From Riptortus pedestris (taxonomy: Eukaryota > Arthropoda > Insecta > Hemiptera > Alydidae): DNA of 64,000 nucleotides. The stretch is taken from NCBI GenBank assembly GCA_019009955.1, contig CM032230.1:33200001-33264000 (forward strand). The letters run 5' to 3'. The notes beneath the pieces were generated by a model. It was given only the letters and a program-made list of their open reading frames with translations. It was not told the DNA's origin and searched no databases. Position 1 is the first letter of the stretch, and each line of letters starts with the position of its first letter. Both the position numbers and the translations under genes were made by a program. Positions 43,096 through 54,479 of this stretch are shown here, one piece after another.

Positions 43096-43139
43096 TATTC
43101 AGTATGAGGTAAATAATTTTGAATTAGAGTTATTTTTTA

Positions 43140-44270
43140 GCATTTAATTAATTTTATAATAACATGAGAGAGTAATGTCCCCTTTGTAAAATTAGTGTGT
43201 ACCTACTAATAAATATTCGATGTCAATTCAAAGAAAATAATATTATTTTTTATGATAACTTCGTGTCGACATTTAAAAAAAAAAAATAATTTAAATAAGA
43301 GAGGAATTGGGTAAGAAATTGTATTGTTCTGTATAATTCATTTAAATATTTTGTCGTTTAACTTTTATGGCTGCTAATAGAAAATTGAAAATAGTTATTA
43401 AAGGAAATATATATGCTCTCAAGGAAATTAGATGAGCTTTGGATTTATGAATAAAATATCTCTAAATCTCAGAGAAGTAGAAAGGTATTCAAAAGGAGAA
43501 GATAAAAACGTCTAATAATAAAAAAAGGCATAAACGGTAAAAAATATGTATATTCAAGAGATTTTAGTTTTAATATTCAATGCGACCCTAGAGTTTTAAG
43601 AGCTGTACGTTTTATACCTCATTTTATAGCCTTAGCCTAAGGGAATGAAAATAAATAGGTGATCTGAAAATGTTAAGAATATTTTAAACTCAAGGTTTAT
43701 AGCATTACAAAGATAGTAATATAAAAAAATATGCTGATGTACTTTTCTGTATTGTAATAATTTAGTGGAATCTTAAAAATTGTATTTATTTTAGGGACTT
43801 CCTTTTTATTATCTTCAGATTTATATAACCTCTGAAAGGGATTTAAAGGAAAAACGGGTTTTACAATGGGGATAAGGGTTTATATTGAATAAACAAAATT
43901 TACAGAATTTCTTTATAGAATAAACCAATGTTATCAAGATCTTTGTAAAAATGATGAGCTATATGTTAAAAAGTTGCTGAATGTGTATGCGTATATGCTC
44001 TTTGTTTTATTGTACATATATGACTCGCTATTCGCCATCTTTTAAGGAAGATTAAAGGTGGGCTTTTGATAAATGATTACAGAAATTCTTATCACGAATG
44101 CAATGTTTGCCAATAATATATTAATAAGCTATCATACATATCGAATGCTAAGTTGGTTTAGTAATAAAAAAAAAATTGTAAGAGGACCGTTTTTCGTGTT
44201 GACGGAAAAAAATTAATCTTTTGCACCTCTTTTGAGGTTTATAATAGCAATTTTTAATTTAGCACCAGAT
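43140..44270. other. intron 2 sequence, nothing recognised
   Basis: AT-rich and without repeats or coding evidence. Confidence 0.4.
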
Positions 44271-44271
44271 A

Positions 44272-45167
44272 TACGGGGTGGCTATTAAATAACTAGGCTG
44301 GCGCTGCTACAGAAAAAGTGCGCATGCGTCAAACGCCAGCAACTAACAGCTGTTATCGTGAAGCTTCCTCTTTCGAATATAGTGCCTCTCGCTACTGTAA
44401 ACAAGTCAGTACTGCCGTAGCCTTCGTTCGCATTAGAGTTGTTTATTTGTTTCGCCGGAAAAATGTTAAGTGTAACAGAAGAGCAATGAATTGTTGTGAA
44501 ATTTCTTGTGAAACTTGGAAAAACCGCTACTGAAACTTATAATTTATAAAGCGCCAATCCATGAACTGGAAGAGCCCATCTTCCCGAGAGCCAAAAAAGC
44601 TCGACTGAGCAAATCAAAATTCAAAGCAATGTTGATTGTTCTTTTCAATATTCATGGGATTGTGAACTTTCACTGGGTTCCTGAAGGTCAAACGATTAAT
44701 CAACATTACTACCTTCACGTTCTTGCTGAACTCCGCGAAAGAATAAGGAAAAAACGACCTAAATTGTGGAAGGACAAGTCATGGGTTCTCCACCAAGACA
44801 ATGCGCCGGCTCATTCCGCATTGTCTGTTAAGAGGTTTCTAGCCAAATTCAGCATCCCAGTGTTAGACCATCCGCCTAATTCGCCGGATCTTGCGCCGTG
44901 CGACTTCTATCTGTTTCCTAAGGAGAAATCTGTATTAAAAGGAACAAGATTTGAGTCTGTTGAAGCTGTGAAAGAGAAAGCGGCACGCGTCCTGAGGGAG
45001 CTGACAGAAAAAGACTTCCAGCACTGTTTCGAACAATGGAAGGTTCGCATGGAGCGGTGTAGGGATAAAGGAGGGGTGTATATTGAAGGTGATAATAAGT
45101 AAAAATGTATGAAATAAAAATAAAATATTTTACAGCGTCGGTCTCGTTATTTAATAGCCACACCGTA
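44272..45167 (+). mobile_element. mariner element, internally deleted, 892 bp
   Basis: TA duplications (44272-44273, 45166-45167) flank 44274-45165. The terminal inverted repeats of about 33 bp (CGGGGTGGCTATTAAATAAC and the inverse of GTTATTTAATAGCCACACCG) differ at a few positions. Full mariners are about 1.3 kb. Here about 0.4 kb is gone between an N-terminal remnant (44463-44547) and the C-terminal half. Confidence 0.9.
44463..45102 (+). pseudogene. mariner D,D34D transposase, deleted and interrupted
   Basis: The N-terminal part from ATG 44463 reads MLSVTEEQ, stop, IVVKFLVKLGKTATETYNL, stop. After the deletion the frame shifts and runs 44545-45102: RAKKARLSKSKFKAMLIVLF, VPEGQTINQHYYLHVLAE, HQDNAPAH, HPPNSPDLAPCDFYLFP, ending with a stop at 45100. 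The D of QDNAPAH and the D of PCDFYLF are 34 residues apart, the mariner D34D hallmark. The DNA-binding helices and the first catalytic aspartate (GDESW block) are deleted, so no active enzyme can be made. Confidence 0.85.
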
Positions 45168-45344
45168 TACGATATGTAACAAAAGTGTCTGGCATAGGCT
45201 GCCAAAAAACCTCTCTTGCTCCTTTCTTGAAAAAAACCACTAACTAACTTTTCACTCTTCAAAAAAAAACCCAGTTCTACTCACCGGATTTTTACTTAGA
45301 AATAGAGAATATATGGTGAGATTTGATCTCCAGCACATCATCCA

Positions 45345-45531
45345 GCGCGTGGAATATCCACTTTGTTTACGTAGTCCTTGGTTTTAGCAGATTTTCTTTA
45401 AGGGAAATCAGCTATTGAGGTCCTGCTCATGACGAGATGTTCGAAACATTTCTTTAAACGTCCATCGATCCTACGCAAGAGATGAAGAAAATGAGGTTCG
45501 TTCAAAACTCCATATATTTGTATATATATAC
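45345..45531 (-). mobile_element. H element fragments
   Basis: 45345-45380 (CGTGGAATATCCACTTTGTT, TACGTAGTCC) looks like a decayed left end. 45383-45531 is a clear minus-oriented right end (TTTTAGCAGATTTTCTTTAAG, GTCCATCGATCCTACGCAAG) up to a short TA stretch. Confidence 0.6.
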
Positions 45532-45744
45532 AAGGAGAAAAAACCTTCTGTTTTAAAAATAAAACACATAATACACAATTCAAAAATATGCTGAATAAAT
45601 GTATAACTGCATGAATTATTTAAAACTCCACTACTGTTAATTGAATTCATCATTGAAACCAACATTTATTTTTCATTTTTTATATCTTGTAAATAATTTT
45701 AGTTTGCAAATATTTTATTTTATTCATTGTATTGAAGGGAAAAA
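45532..45744. other. intron 2 sequence, nothing recognised
   Basis: No repeat or coding evidence. Confidence 0.3.
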
Positions 45745-46421
45745 ATCCGTCACGCAGGGGCTGCGTAAACTAAGCAGATTTCCCACGAGAAGTTTTATAA
45801 TAGAGAAATCTGCATACTGGTAACACAACACCACCCTGAGTAAATACAAACGGTAATGAGAAATCTTTCAGTTAATTTTAATAAATTCCCAACTGAAACG
45901 GCTTCTGAATTGTAAGAATAATCTATATTTTAATAACTCAAATTTTAGTAATCCAAAAACTAAAGAAGGGGGGGGCGGATGAACAGAACGTATTGGCATA
46001 AATCTCAGAAAGTAAGGAAGGTAAGGTAAGGTTAGAGGAAGCTTCCACCAGAGCCGACCAGTTAACGGAAACGGCTAACGGCCGAACATACCCCTCCACC
46101 ACATGTCCCATAGACTTCATACAAATGCAAATATCTCAGTAAATATTGAAGATAGAGAATAAATGTACATAACAATATTTATAGCAAATTTAATTTGCAA
46201 TAAGATTGATTCTGTACAAGTTTTCGATCCGACGTATAGTAACGGAGATATTTCGAATTTTCGAAAATCCTCCCCTCTAGACCCCCCTCCCAATGGTCCG
46301 ATTTCAGCCGTTAACGAACTTGATCTTTCTTTTTACATAAAACGACTAAATATCGAGTTTGGTAACGATCAAACAAAAATTAGACGACCGTTAGAGCGGT
46401 AACAGACAGATATATAGATAG

Positions 46422-46473
<52 letters not shown>

Positions 46474-46475
<2 letters not shown>

Positions 46476-47678
46476 TAGCTCAGATACCCGGCTTCGCTCG
46501 GGAATTCATTTGAGGCTGAATGGTGATGGTATATTTTTGGCAAGGCTTTACTTTGCACAATATTTTGACATTTACCCGTTCCAGTGTTTAGGGTTAACGC
46601 CCGTTGTTGGCATTTGTTAATAATAAAATTATTTTTTTATGTAAGACTTCACTGTCCTGCATATTGTCATATTTCCCGCCTCCTGTGCATTATGCAAAGA
46701 TTTGAATTATTAAGGAGAAAATATTGGCATACATTTGAATTAATTTTTTCAGGTGAGGTATCTGGTAGTTCATATTGAAAAGAATTATTGAGCAAATTTC
46801 TCTAAATAACAAAATATACAACTTTTGTTATGTACATATTTGGTATAACCCCCACTCCTGCCCGTCCCTAGAAATGTTAGTATGGCTTATTATAAGGAAG
46901 GCGTTAGTGCTAATACACATACTGAGTGTTTTATTTAGTTCGGTTGAGTCTTTTGTGCCAAATAAAATTGTTGTCTCCCGCTATACTTTTTAGCGTATAA
47001 CGCCTTTATACTTCGGTATACGATGATAGTGTATATAAAAAAAAGTTTCTCTAAATAACAAAATATACAACCTTTGTTATGTGCATATTTGCCAAAAATG
47101 CAATAGGAAACGAAATATCACTATTATTAATTTCAGGCCTTCCTTATAACCCCCACTCCTGCCCGTCCCTAGAAATGTTAGTATAGCTTATTATAATAAA
47201 GTCGTTAGTACTAATTCAAATACCGAGTTTGGTTTAATTCGGTTGAGTCTTTAGTGCCAAATAAAATTGTGGACTCCCGCTATAGTTTATAGCGTATAAC
47301 TTATTTATGCTACCGTATACGGCAAAAGTGCATATAACAAAAGTTACTCTAAATAACAAAATAAACAACTTTTGTTATGTGCATATTTGCTGAAAAAGCA
47401 ATAGGAAACGAAATATCGCTATTTTTAATTTCAGGCCTCCCTTATAACCCCCACTCCTGTTCGTCTTAGAGAATATTAATATAGCTTAAAGTCTAAGTTG
47501 GGTTAGTAGTAATATACATACCAAGTTTCATAAAATTCGGTTCAGCCGTTTATGCGTGAAAAGGTAACAAACAAACAGACATGAAAGAAACAAAATTTAG
47601 TTATGGTGTCTGTGACATGTGAAACGAAAAGCTATCGTGAAATCTCACGAATAAAATCAATGTGCAGACAGAGGTTAC

Positions 47679-47680
<2 letters not shown>
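46474..47680 (+). mobile_element. CCCGGCTTCGC-type element, copy 2
   Basis: Starts ACTAGCTCAGATACCCGGCT at a (TA)n end. Tandem units are marked by TCTAAATAACAAAATA at about 46800, 47050 and 47347; the first unit is shortened. The end contains AAATTCGGTTCAGCCGTTTA, TGCGTGAAAAGGTAACAAAC and AGACAGAGGTTACAATTTTA, then another (TA)n. Confidence 0.75.
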
Positions 47681-47746
<66 letters not shown>

Positions 47747-47747
<1 letters not shown>

Positions 47748-49103
47748 CTAGCTCAGAAACCCGGCTTCGCACGGGAATTTATTTGAGGCTGAGTGGTTAT
47801 GGTATTTTTTTGGCAAAACTTTACTTTGCACAATATTTTGACATTTACTCGTCCCAGTGTTTAGGGTTAATATCCGTTGTTGGCATTTGTTAATAATAAA
47901 ATTAATTTTTTATGTAAGTCTTGACTGTCCTCCAAATTGTCATATTTCATATTTTGTTATATTGCCATATTTCCCGTCTCCTGTGCATAATGCATAGATT
48001 TCAGTTACTAAGGACAAAATATTAACATAGATTTGAATTAATTTTTCCAGGTGAGGTACCTCATAGTTCAAATTAGAATGAATTGTTGAGCATATCAATA
48101 TTTCTACGCAAATTACTTGCTCCACACATTGTTCCTGGAGAAATGTATAAAACAAAAGTTAATCTAAATAACAAAGTAAACAACTTTTGTTATTTGCTTG
48201 TTTGTCAAAAAACAAATAGACAATGAAATATCACGAATTTTTATTTCAGGCCTCCCTTATAACCCCCCCCCCCCTCTCGTTCTAACCTAAAAATTTGAAT
48301 ATAGCTTATAATCATGGAAGAATTAATGCTAATTGACATACCGAGTTTTGAAGTTCGGTTTAATCGTTAGTGCCTAATGAAATAGTTGACTCCCGCTTTA
48401 GTTTATAGTGTATATCTCGTTTATAATTCGGTATAAGAAAAAAGTGTATATAACAAAAGTTACTCTAAATAACAAAATAAACAACTTTTGTTATGTTCAT
48501 ATTTGCCGAAAAACGAATAGAAAACGAAATACCGCTATTTTTAAATTCACCCCTCCCTTACAACCCCCACTCCTGCCCGTCCCTAGAAATGTTGGTATAG
48601 CTTGTTATAATGAAAGCGTTAGTACTAATACACATACCGAGTTTTATTTATTTCGGTTGGGTCTTTTGTCCCAAATAAAATTATTCACTTCTGCTATAGG
48701 TTTTAGCGTATATCTCGTTTATAATTCGTTATAAGAAAAAAGTGTATATAACAAAAGTTACTCTAAATACAAAATAAACAACTTTTTTTATGTTCATATT
48801 TGTCGAAAAACCAATAGGAAACGAAATATCGCTATTTTTAATTTCTGACTTCCCTTCTAACCCCCACTCCTGGATATTAATATAGCCTAAAGTCTAAGTT
48901 AGGTTAGTAGTAATATACATACCAAGTTTCATAAAATTAGGTTCAGTCGTTTATGCGTGAAAAGGTAACAAACAAACAAACAAACAAATAAACAAACAAA
49001 CAGACACCAAAGAAAAAAAATGCAGTTATGGTGTCTATGACATGTGAAACGAAAAGTTATCGTGAAATTTCGCGAAAAAAATCAATGTACAGACAGAGGT
49101 TAC

Positions 49104-49107
<4 letters not shown>
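47747..49107 (+). mobile_element. CCCGGCTTCGC-type element, copy 3, head-to-tail with copy 2
   Basis: Starts ACTAGCTCAGAAACCCGGCT after the (TA)n tract (47683-47745). Tandem units lie at about 48159, 48460 and 48758 (spacing close to 300 bp). It ends with AACAAACAAACAAACAAATA, then AGACAGAGGTTACAATTTTA and (TA)n. It is in the same orientation as copy 2 and highly similar to it. Confidence 0.75.
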
Positions 49108-49163
<56 letters not shown>

Positions 49164-49404
49164 CTATATATACAGTTTTGAGCGAACCGCATTTTCGTCG
49201 TCTACTAGATAGAATCGATGGACATTTGAAGAAAAATTTCGAAAATTCCGTCATGTGTACAACCTCAATAGCAGATTTCCCTTAAGAGAAATCTGCTAAA
49301 ATGTAATTAAGTATCAAGCAGATGTTATGTACAAAGGGATGTACGGTAAGTGTGGCATATTAGGCTCCCTGTAGGGTAACATCAGGAAGGAAATAAATAA
49401 TAAA

Positions 49405-49407
<3 letters not shown>

Positions 49408-49455
<48 letters not shown>

Positions 49456-49790
49456 CATATACATATATATGTGTGTATCTGCTAACGCTCTAGCGGTCGC
49501 AATTTTTGTATTGAACAAATTTCATCGCGATGTAATGTTGAACAAATGTCACTATGTACGTTTTTCACTATTAACCGAGATATTCGAATTTTTTAGTTTG
49601 CTGCCTTGAGTAAACCCCCACTCTTACTAGTCTCATGTAAACAATAAGCTCTTATACTACGAAACGCTTTAGTTGAAGCCAAAATACCAAATATTGTTCT
49701 CATTGAACTTTTAAGTTTCAAGATAAATGTAAATACGTGACGCACGTGGAAAATCTGGCTTAGTTAACGCAGCCCCTGCTTGACGGACTT
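49408..49790 (-). mobile_element. H element copy, right end missing
   Basis: (TA)n 49408-49476, GCTAACGCTCTAGCGGTCGC, ATATTCGAATTTTTTAGTTT and left end GCAGCCCCTGCTTGACGGAC. The segment with the C/G-rich tract is deleted. Confidence 0.8.
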
Positions 49791-50278
49791 TGTTTTATAT
49801 TATACATCCACTCTAGCCCATCTGTGTTGATAACTTCAATTAATTTTCCCTTTCCTAACCCCACCATTTTCACAAACCTTTTGCTCTTTTTGTTCAATTT
49901 TTCGTCTCTGTCAAGAGCTATTCTTGGGCCAAAGGTAAGACTTTGATTGACAGCCGGCGGCAAGAAGTTATATGCGGTGAGCCTCCGGTATGCTTTGCTC
50001 TTCAAAGAAAAGCCACATGAAGGCATGTGGGCACCACAACAGCTTCAAAGCAGTCATAATCAACTCCCTTTTGGAGCATATACTTCAGGTATGATCATAT
50101 AATGTTGCTCAGAGCTAATCCCACTCTAATGATTTATACTCTCGACAACGAGGTCCCAATTCATATCTCTTGTTAAAAGATATAAATAACTCGAAAATGT
50201 TAAAAATGAAATCTGAATAAATTATTAAGTGTTTAAATATCTTACTAATGAATACGTATTTTTTACTAATTCTTTTCT
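49791..50278. other. intron 2 sequence, nothing recognised
   Basis: No recognised feature. 50279-50338 (ATTATGAGTACAGCCTGAGT, GTTGATTCCCTTAAGC) is a small H right-end remnant. Confidence 0.35.
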
Positions 50279-50615
50279 AAAATTGCATTATGAGTACAGC
50301 CTGAGTAGTTGATTCCCTTAAGCTGATCTGCTTAAAAAAAGTGTTTTAGAGACTACTTAAAAATTGAAAAAGTCCGTCACGCAGGGGCTGCGTAAACTAA
50401 GCAGATTTCCTACGTGAAATTATACAGTAGAGATCCATACGAGGGCAGAACAGTTACAGAAACGGCCGAAATAGGTTTTGGCGGGAAACTCACACGTCCG
50501 TTATTCGCCTACATTTAATAAAAATGTAAATATCTCGGTTAATATTCAATATAGAGAATAAATGTGTATAATAATACTTATAGCAAATTAAATTTGCAGT
50601 AAGATTGGTTTTATA

Positions 50616-50649
50616 ATATTGTTGCGAAAACTAAATAGATGAATAATCC

Positions 50650-50685
<36 letters not shown>

Positions 50686-51783
50686 CGTATTTGGAAAGTG
50701 TGACGTAGATCAAAGAGAGCGAAAAGAATGTTCTAGGTCTGACCAGTACCTTCCAGCCAGACGTCGAATGAACGAGACAATTTCCCTTTGATGTATGCCG
50801 CCTCCCTATAAACAGGAGCTCGGGCCAGCCGTGAGTCAGTTTATGCTCAGCGATCTTGATGGTCACATCAGTGCTACAGTGCGACTTAGTGCAGTGCGGT
50901 AAAGAGTTTTTATAAGAAGAACAGTGTTGTGCCGTGACTGTAAGTAACAGTTTAGTGCCGTGTTTAAGACATTGTGTACCCACTGTGAGGAGTGGCTACA
51001 ATGTGGAAGGCACCTAGCCGTTAGGCCTTAATCCTTCTGCACCAATCCAACACCTCAGTGGCATACTGAGGACTCGCTACGATGGTGAGAAGCGAGCCCT
51101 ATGGAACGGGACAGTCCCCTACTACCCAGCTCCCACACGAGAGAAGAACTCCAGTACATGTACCATGTTTCCTGGCCTGTACGTCCTCGTGCTTTGAACA
51201 CACGACCACTACGTCTATGACCGGCAGTGAGGGCTCGCCACCCCTCACTCCGGACTCCACCCAGCCCGTAGTTCACATTGAGTAAGCCAGACACTTACCC
51301 CATTAAGGCAGGAGTGATCCCCTGCCCGGAACAGCAAAGCCTACTAAGGACCTACTGTTCCTACGGTTCCCCTACCTGGCAGCTACACAGCGGGGGCTTA
51401 CTGCTGCCACCAGGGAGGGCCGGAGCCGTGTTTAAGACAGTGCAGTGCCGCGAAGTAAAGGACAGTGCAGTGCCGCGAAGTAAAGGACAGTGAAGTGCCG
51501 CGAAGTAAAGGACAGTGAAGTGCCGCGAAGCAAAGGACAGTGCAGTGCCGTCTTTCTGTGAATTTCAGTGAATTATTGGACTGTGACTCATTGAAGAACA
51601 GTAACGCTATCAGTGTATACTGTGAGTAGTAGTTAAGAATAATCACCAAGTTTATTGTGCATTGTGAAATAAATTTTGCAGTGATAAAAACTGTGAAACT
51701 TGCGAGTATTTAATTTTGCAATCCAAAAGAACTCTTATTAAAAACGTTTATTACTGGTTTTGGTAATAAAAACGTAACAATAT
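50616..51783 (+). mobile_element. solo LTR, 1160-bp long form
   Basis: The element 50620-51779 begins TGTTGCGAAAA and ends AACGTAACA, with an ATAT duplication on both sides. It includes (GA)n (50655-50682), a TATA-like CCCTATAAACAG near 50810, and an AATAAA-type signal near 51668. Compared with the LTR at 8606-9209 it has an extra GC-rich segment of about 450 bp between 15-bp direct repeats (50957-50971 and 51425-51439). It also has four units of a 25-bp tandem repeat (51439-51545; core CAGTGCAGTGCCGCGAAG). Confidence 0.75.
50957..51439. repeat. extra GC-rich segment inside the LTR, bounded by 15-bp direct repeats
   Basis: GCCGTGTTTAAGACA occurs at both edges. The segment is absent from the other LTR copy. 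It is the most GC-rich stretch of the window and contains a 67-codon frame (51082-51285) without recognisable domain. It may be an internal insertion, a piece of the element's internal region, or captured sequence. Confidence 0.5.
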
Positions 51784-52089
51784 TTTTGATCCGACGTACG
51801 GTAACGGAGATATTTCGAATTTTCGAAAATCCCCCTCTCAACCCCCCCCCCCCACTTGTCCGATTTCAGCCATTAACGAACTTGATCTGTCTTTTTGCAT
51901 TAACCGTTTAAATATCGAGTTTGGTATCGATCAACCAAAGATTGCGACCGTAAGAGCGTTAAACAGACTTTTGAACGGACCTCATTTTCGTCATCTCCTG
52001 GGTAGGACCGATGGACATTTGAAGAAATGTTTCAAAAATCGCGTCATGAGTACGACCTCAATAGCTGATTTCCCCTAAGGGAAATCACC

Positions 52090-52392
52090 TATGAAACATA
52101 TAACATAGAGCACTAACTAATCTTAGAGATGTGTTTGGGTTTTAGAAACCTTTAGGTATCCTATGGAGGAGTTAATAATTTTCTTAATTAAACCCAAACC
52201 GAACCTGAGCAGCTTGTTCTTGAAGTAGTCAATGGGGTGGAAAAGTGAATATATTAAATTCCTTTACACTGTGGCTGAGTATTCCAAAATCAATAGGATC
52301 TACAACGTTCTGTATCTGTGCCTTAGTGTCCTGTGACTTCTGTGGTTGTTACGGACAATACCAAAATAGAAGAATGAGAATGAATGAAGAAA
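52090..52392. other. intron 2 sequence, nothing recognised
   Basis: No repeats or coding evidence. Confidence 0.3.
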
Positions 52393-53420
52393 GTGGAGCA
52401 GGAGGGTATATTTATTTATTAATTGTAATTTTAGTGCTTTAAGGAAGATATTGTACAGAAGTAGGAAAAAGAAAAATTACTGTAAAAAGAAAACACAATA
52501 AAATGACAAAGTTGGAACAATGACAATAAAACACATAAAATAAACAAATAAAACAAAAATACAAATTTTCGTTTCGGTTACTATAAATAAATCCGTAATT
52601 GCACCTTGTCCTTAAAACTGAAACAGGTTGGTTCCCTTAGTTTCAAGAGTAATTATAAATGTCAAACGTGGAGGGATAATAATTACTAAGAAACATTACC
52701 CTTTATTTTCGTCATTGTAAATGCACAGGAATGAAATCATATGCTGTTAAATAATAAAGAACGTTGGTGACACCTGAAGATCTATTTAATGCCTTAAATC
52801 CTTACCTTAACTTCTGACAATGAAAATGATGGTTTGTACATAAGTTAGAAAGAAAAAAAAACTGAATCTGTTACTTTATTATAGTTTACGACAAAACAAT
52901 GGATAAATCCACTTCAAGTAGACTTTTTGCAAATGGATTATCAATGTAGTTCTAAATCTGGGCAGCTCTTGAATGAAAAAAATTGAAATAGATTTATTGC
53001 GTTAATTATAATTTAACTATGATATAACACTATCATTGCGTTAATTATAAATTAAATATGATATAACACTGGGGCTCAGGTTTGGCATGTGAGTTAAAGC
53101 GTTGACCTTTATCTCACATGGTAAACCTAGAGTGGCGAGTTCGATTCTTGCCTGGGCAAAGGAAATTATTTAGTGACGAAATTCATTAAATAACGTCCTA
53201 ATATCCTACCCTGGCTAGAAAAGGGTGTTAACCTGTAGATAACCCGTCCCAATTAGCCTGAGTTGCAAAAAGTGGACGTTAATAAATAATAATAATAACA
53301 CTATCAAATATAACACATGATGTCAAATTGATTGTATAAAGTGTAGGAAATGATATATTGGCGAATTTGTACTACTTGTAACGACGAAAATGATGTATCT
53401 TTAAAATGACATGTATAATA
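52393..53420 (+). repeat. duplicated segment, copy 1 (with a SINE inserted)
   Basis: It aligns with 57020-57800, about three-quarters identical by eye. Shared blocks include CAATAAAACACATAAA, AATTGCACCTT, TTACCCTTTATTTT, ACCTGAAGAT, GCCTTAAATCC, AAATCTGGGCAG and GCGTTAATTATAA. A SINE at 53071-53299 is present only here. Part of the unit (GCGTTAATTATAATTTAACT...) is itself duplicated in tandem just before the SINE. Non-coding. Confidence 0.7.
53071..53299 (+). mobile_element. tRNA-derived SINE (full length)
   Basis: Head GGGGCTCAGGTTTGGCATGT; A-box region GTGAGTTAAAGCGTTGACC; B box GAGTTCGATTCTTGCC; linker TGGGCAAAGG; body CCTACCCTGGCTAGAAAAGG and CCTGTAGATAACCCGTCCC; tail GTGGACGTTAATAAATAATA. 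The head folds like a tRNA only loosely, so this is a Pol III-type SINE, not a tRNA gene. Best copy in the window. Confidence 0.85.
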
Positions 53421-53424
53421 AAAA

Positions 53425-53878
53425 GACCGTCACGCAGGGGCTGCGTAAACTAAGCATATTCCCCACGTGAAGTTTTACAATAGAGATATTCCACGAGAGT
53501 CGAGCAGTTAAGGAAACGGCCGAATTAGCTTTTGGTGGGAAAGTCAGCCATCCGTTAGCCGCCCAGATTTAATAAAAATGCAAATATCTCGGTTAATATT
53601 CAAGATAGAGAATAAATGTATATATCAGTATTTATAGTAAATTTAATTTGCAATAAGATTGATTCTGTACAATTTTTCGATCCGACGTATAGTAACGGAG
53701 ATATTTGGAATGTTCGCAAATCCTCCCCTGTAACCCCCCCCCTCCACTGGTCCCATTTCAGCCGTTAACGAACTTGATCTTTCTTTTTACATAAAACGAC
53801 TAAATATCTAATTTGATAACGATCAAAGAAAAATTGCGATCGCTCGAGCGTTAACAGCAAATATACGAGTATATATAT

Positions 53879-53916
<38 letters not shown>

Positions 53917-54111
53917 CTATATATATATAATTTTGGTAACAGACAAATATATAGATAGATAGATATCTACATATAATATATATATAGGTTTGAACGGACC
54001 TCATTTTCGTCATCTACTGTGATGGATCGATGGACATTTGAAAAATAATTTCGAAAATCTTGGCGTGAGTACAACCTCAATAGCTGATGTACCTTAAGGG
54101 AAATCTGCTAA
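53425..54111 (+). mobile_element. H element copy (full length, 687 bp)
   Basis: GACCGTCACGCAGGGGCTGC to CCTTAAGGGAAATCTGCTAA. It has a C-rich tract near 53738, GCGATCGCTCGAGCG next to the repeats, and a long interrupted (TA)n region (53870-53985) in which the AACAGACAAATATA unit is duplicated. Confidence 0.85.
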
Positions 54112-54114
54112 AAC

Positions 54115-54476
54115 ACGATGAGTAGAAGGGGGGGGGGAGGGAGGTTACTGAAGGATGAAAAAAAGGAAATACGAATAAATGGCTTAATACTTGAGTTACC
54201 AAAAAACGCATATAATAATAATTGTAGAAAATGAAAAGTTTAACAAGATTGGTTTTATAAGATTTTATGACTTGACACATAATAACGAAGATATTTTGAA
54301 TTATCTTATCCCCACCCCCCGCATTCTCTAAACCAACAATATTCCAGGTCCGATTTCAGGAAATAACAAATATGATCTCCTGTGTAGGTTTGATGAACAT
54401 TTGAAGAAATGTTTTGAAAATCACATCATGAGTACTCAACCTCAAAAACTGATTTGCCCTAAGGGAAATCTGCTAA
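54115..54476 (+). mobile_element. H element copy, diverged and left-truncated
   Basis: Starts at GATGAGTAGAAGGGGGGG (the TGAGTAGGAGTGGGGGTTTA region of other copies), directly abutting the previous copy's right end, and runs to CCTAAGGGAAATCTGCTAA. It shares a variant body with 7545-7850, which suggests a subfamily. Confidence 0.65.
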
Positions 54477-54479
54477 TAG

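Larger units (their letters stand above)
45745..49298 (+). mobile_element. H element copy whose (TA)n tract holds two further elements
   Basis: Left two-thirds at 45745-46470: ATCCGTCACGCAGGGGCTGC, C-rich tract near 46285, TTAGAGCGGTAACAGACAGA, then (TA)n. Right third at about 49160-49298: ACAGTTTTGAGCGAACCGCA, GATGGACATTTGAAGAAAAA, CTTAAGAGAAATCTGCTAA. Both junctions with the inserted elements lie within TA repeats, so the insertion into the microsatellite was clean. Confidence 0.8.
50371..52089 (+). mobile_element. H element copy split by an LTR insertion
   Basis: AGTCCGTCACGCAGGGGCTG to GATTGGTTTTATA (50371-50615), then the LTR, then ATATTTTTGATCCGACGTAC to GATTTCCCCTAAGGGAAATC (51780-52089). 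Removing the LTR and one 4-bp duplication restores a sequence that matches the other H copies at this point (CTATACAATTTTTCGATCCG). The (TA)n tract is absent. Confidence 0.85.

Noticed and set aside
53071..53160. Possible tRNA gene (A and B boxes)
   Set aside because: The cloverleaf is not convincing and the same head recurs with a fixed body and AATAAT tail, so it is a SINE.
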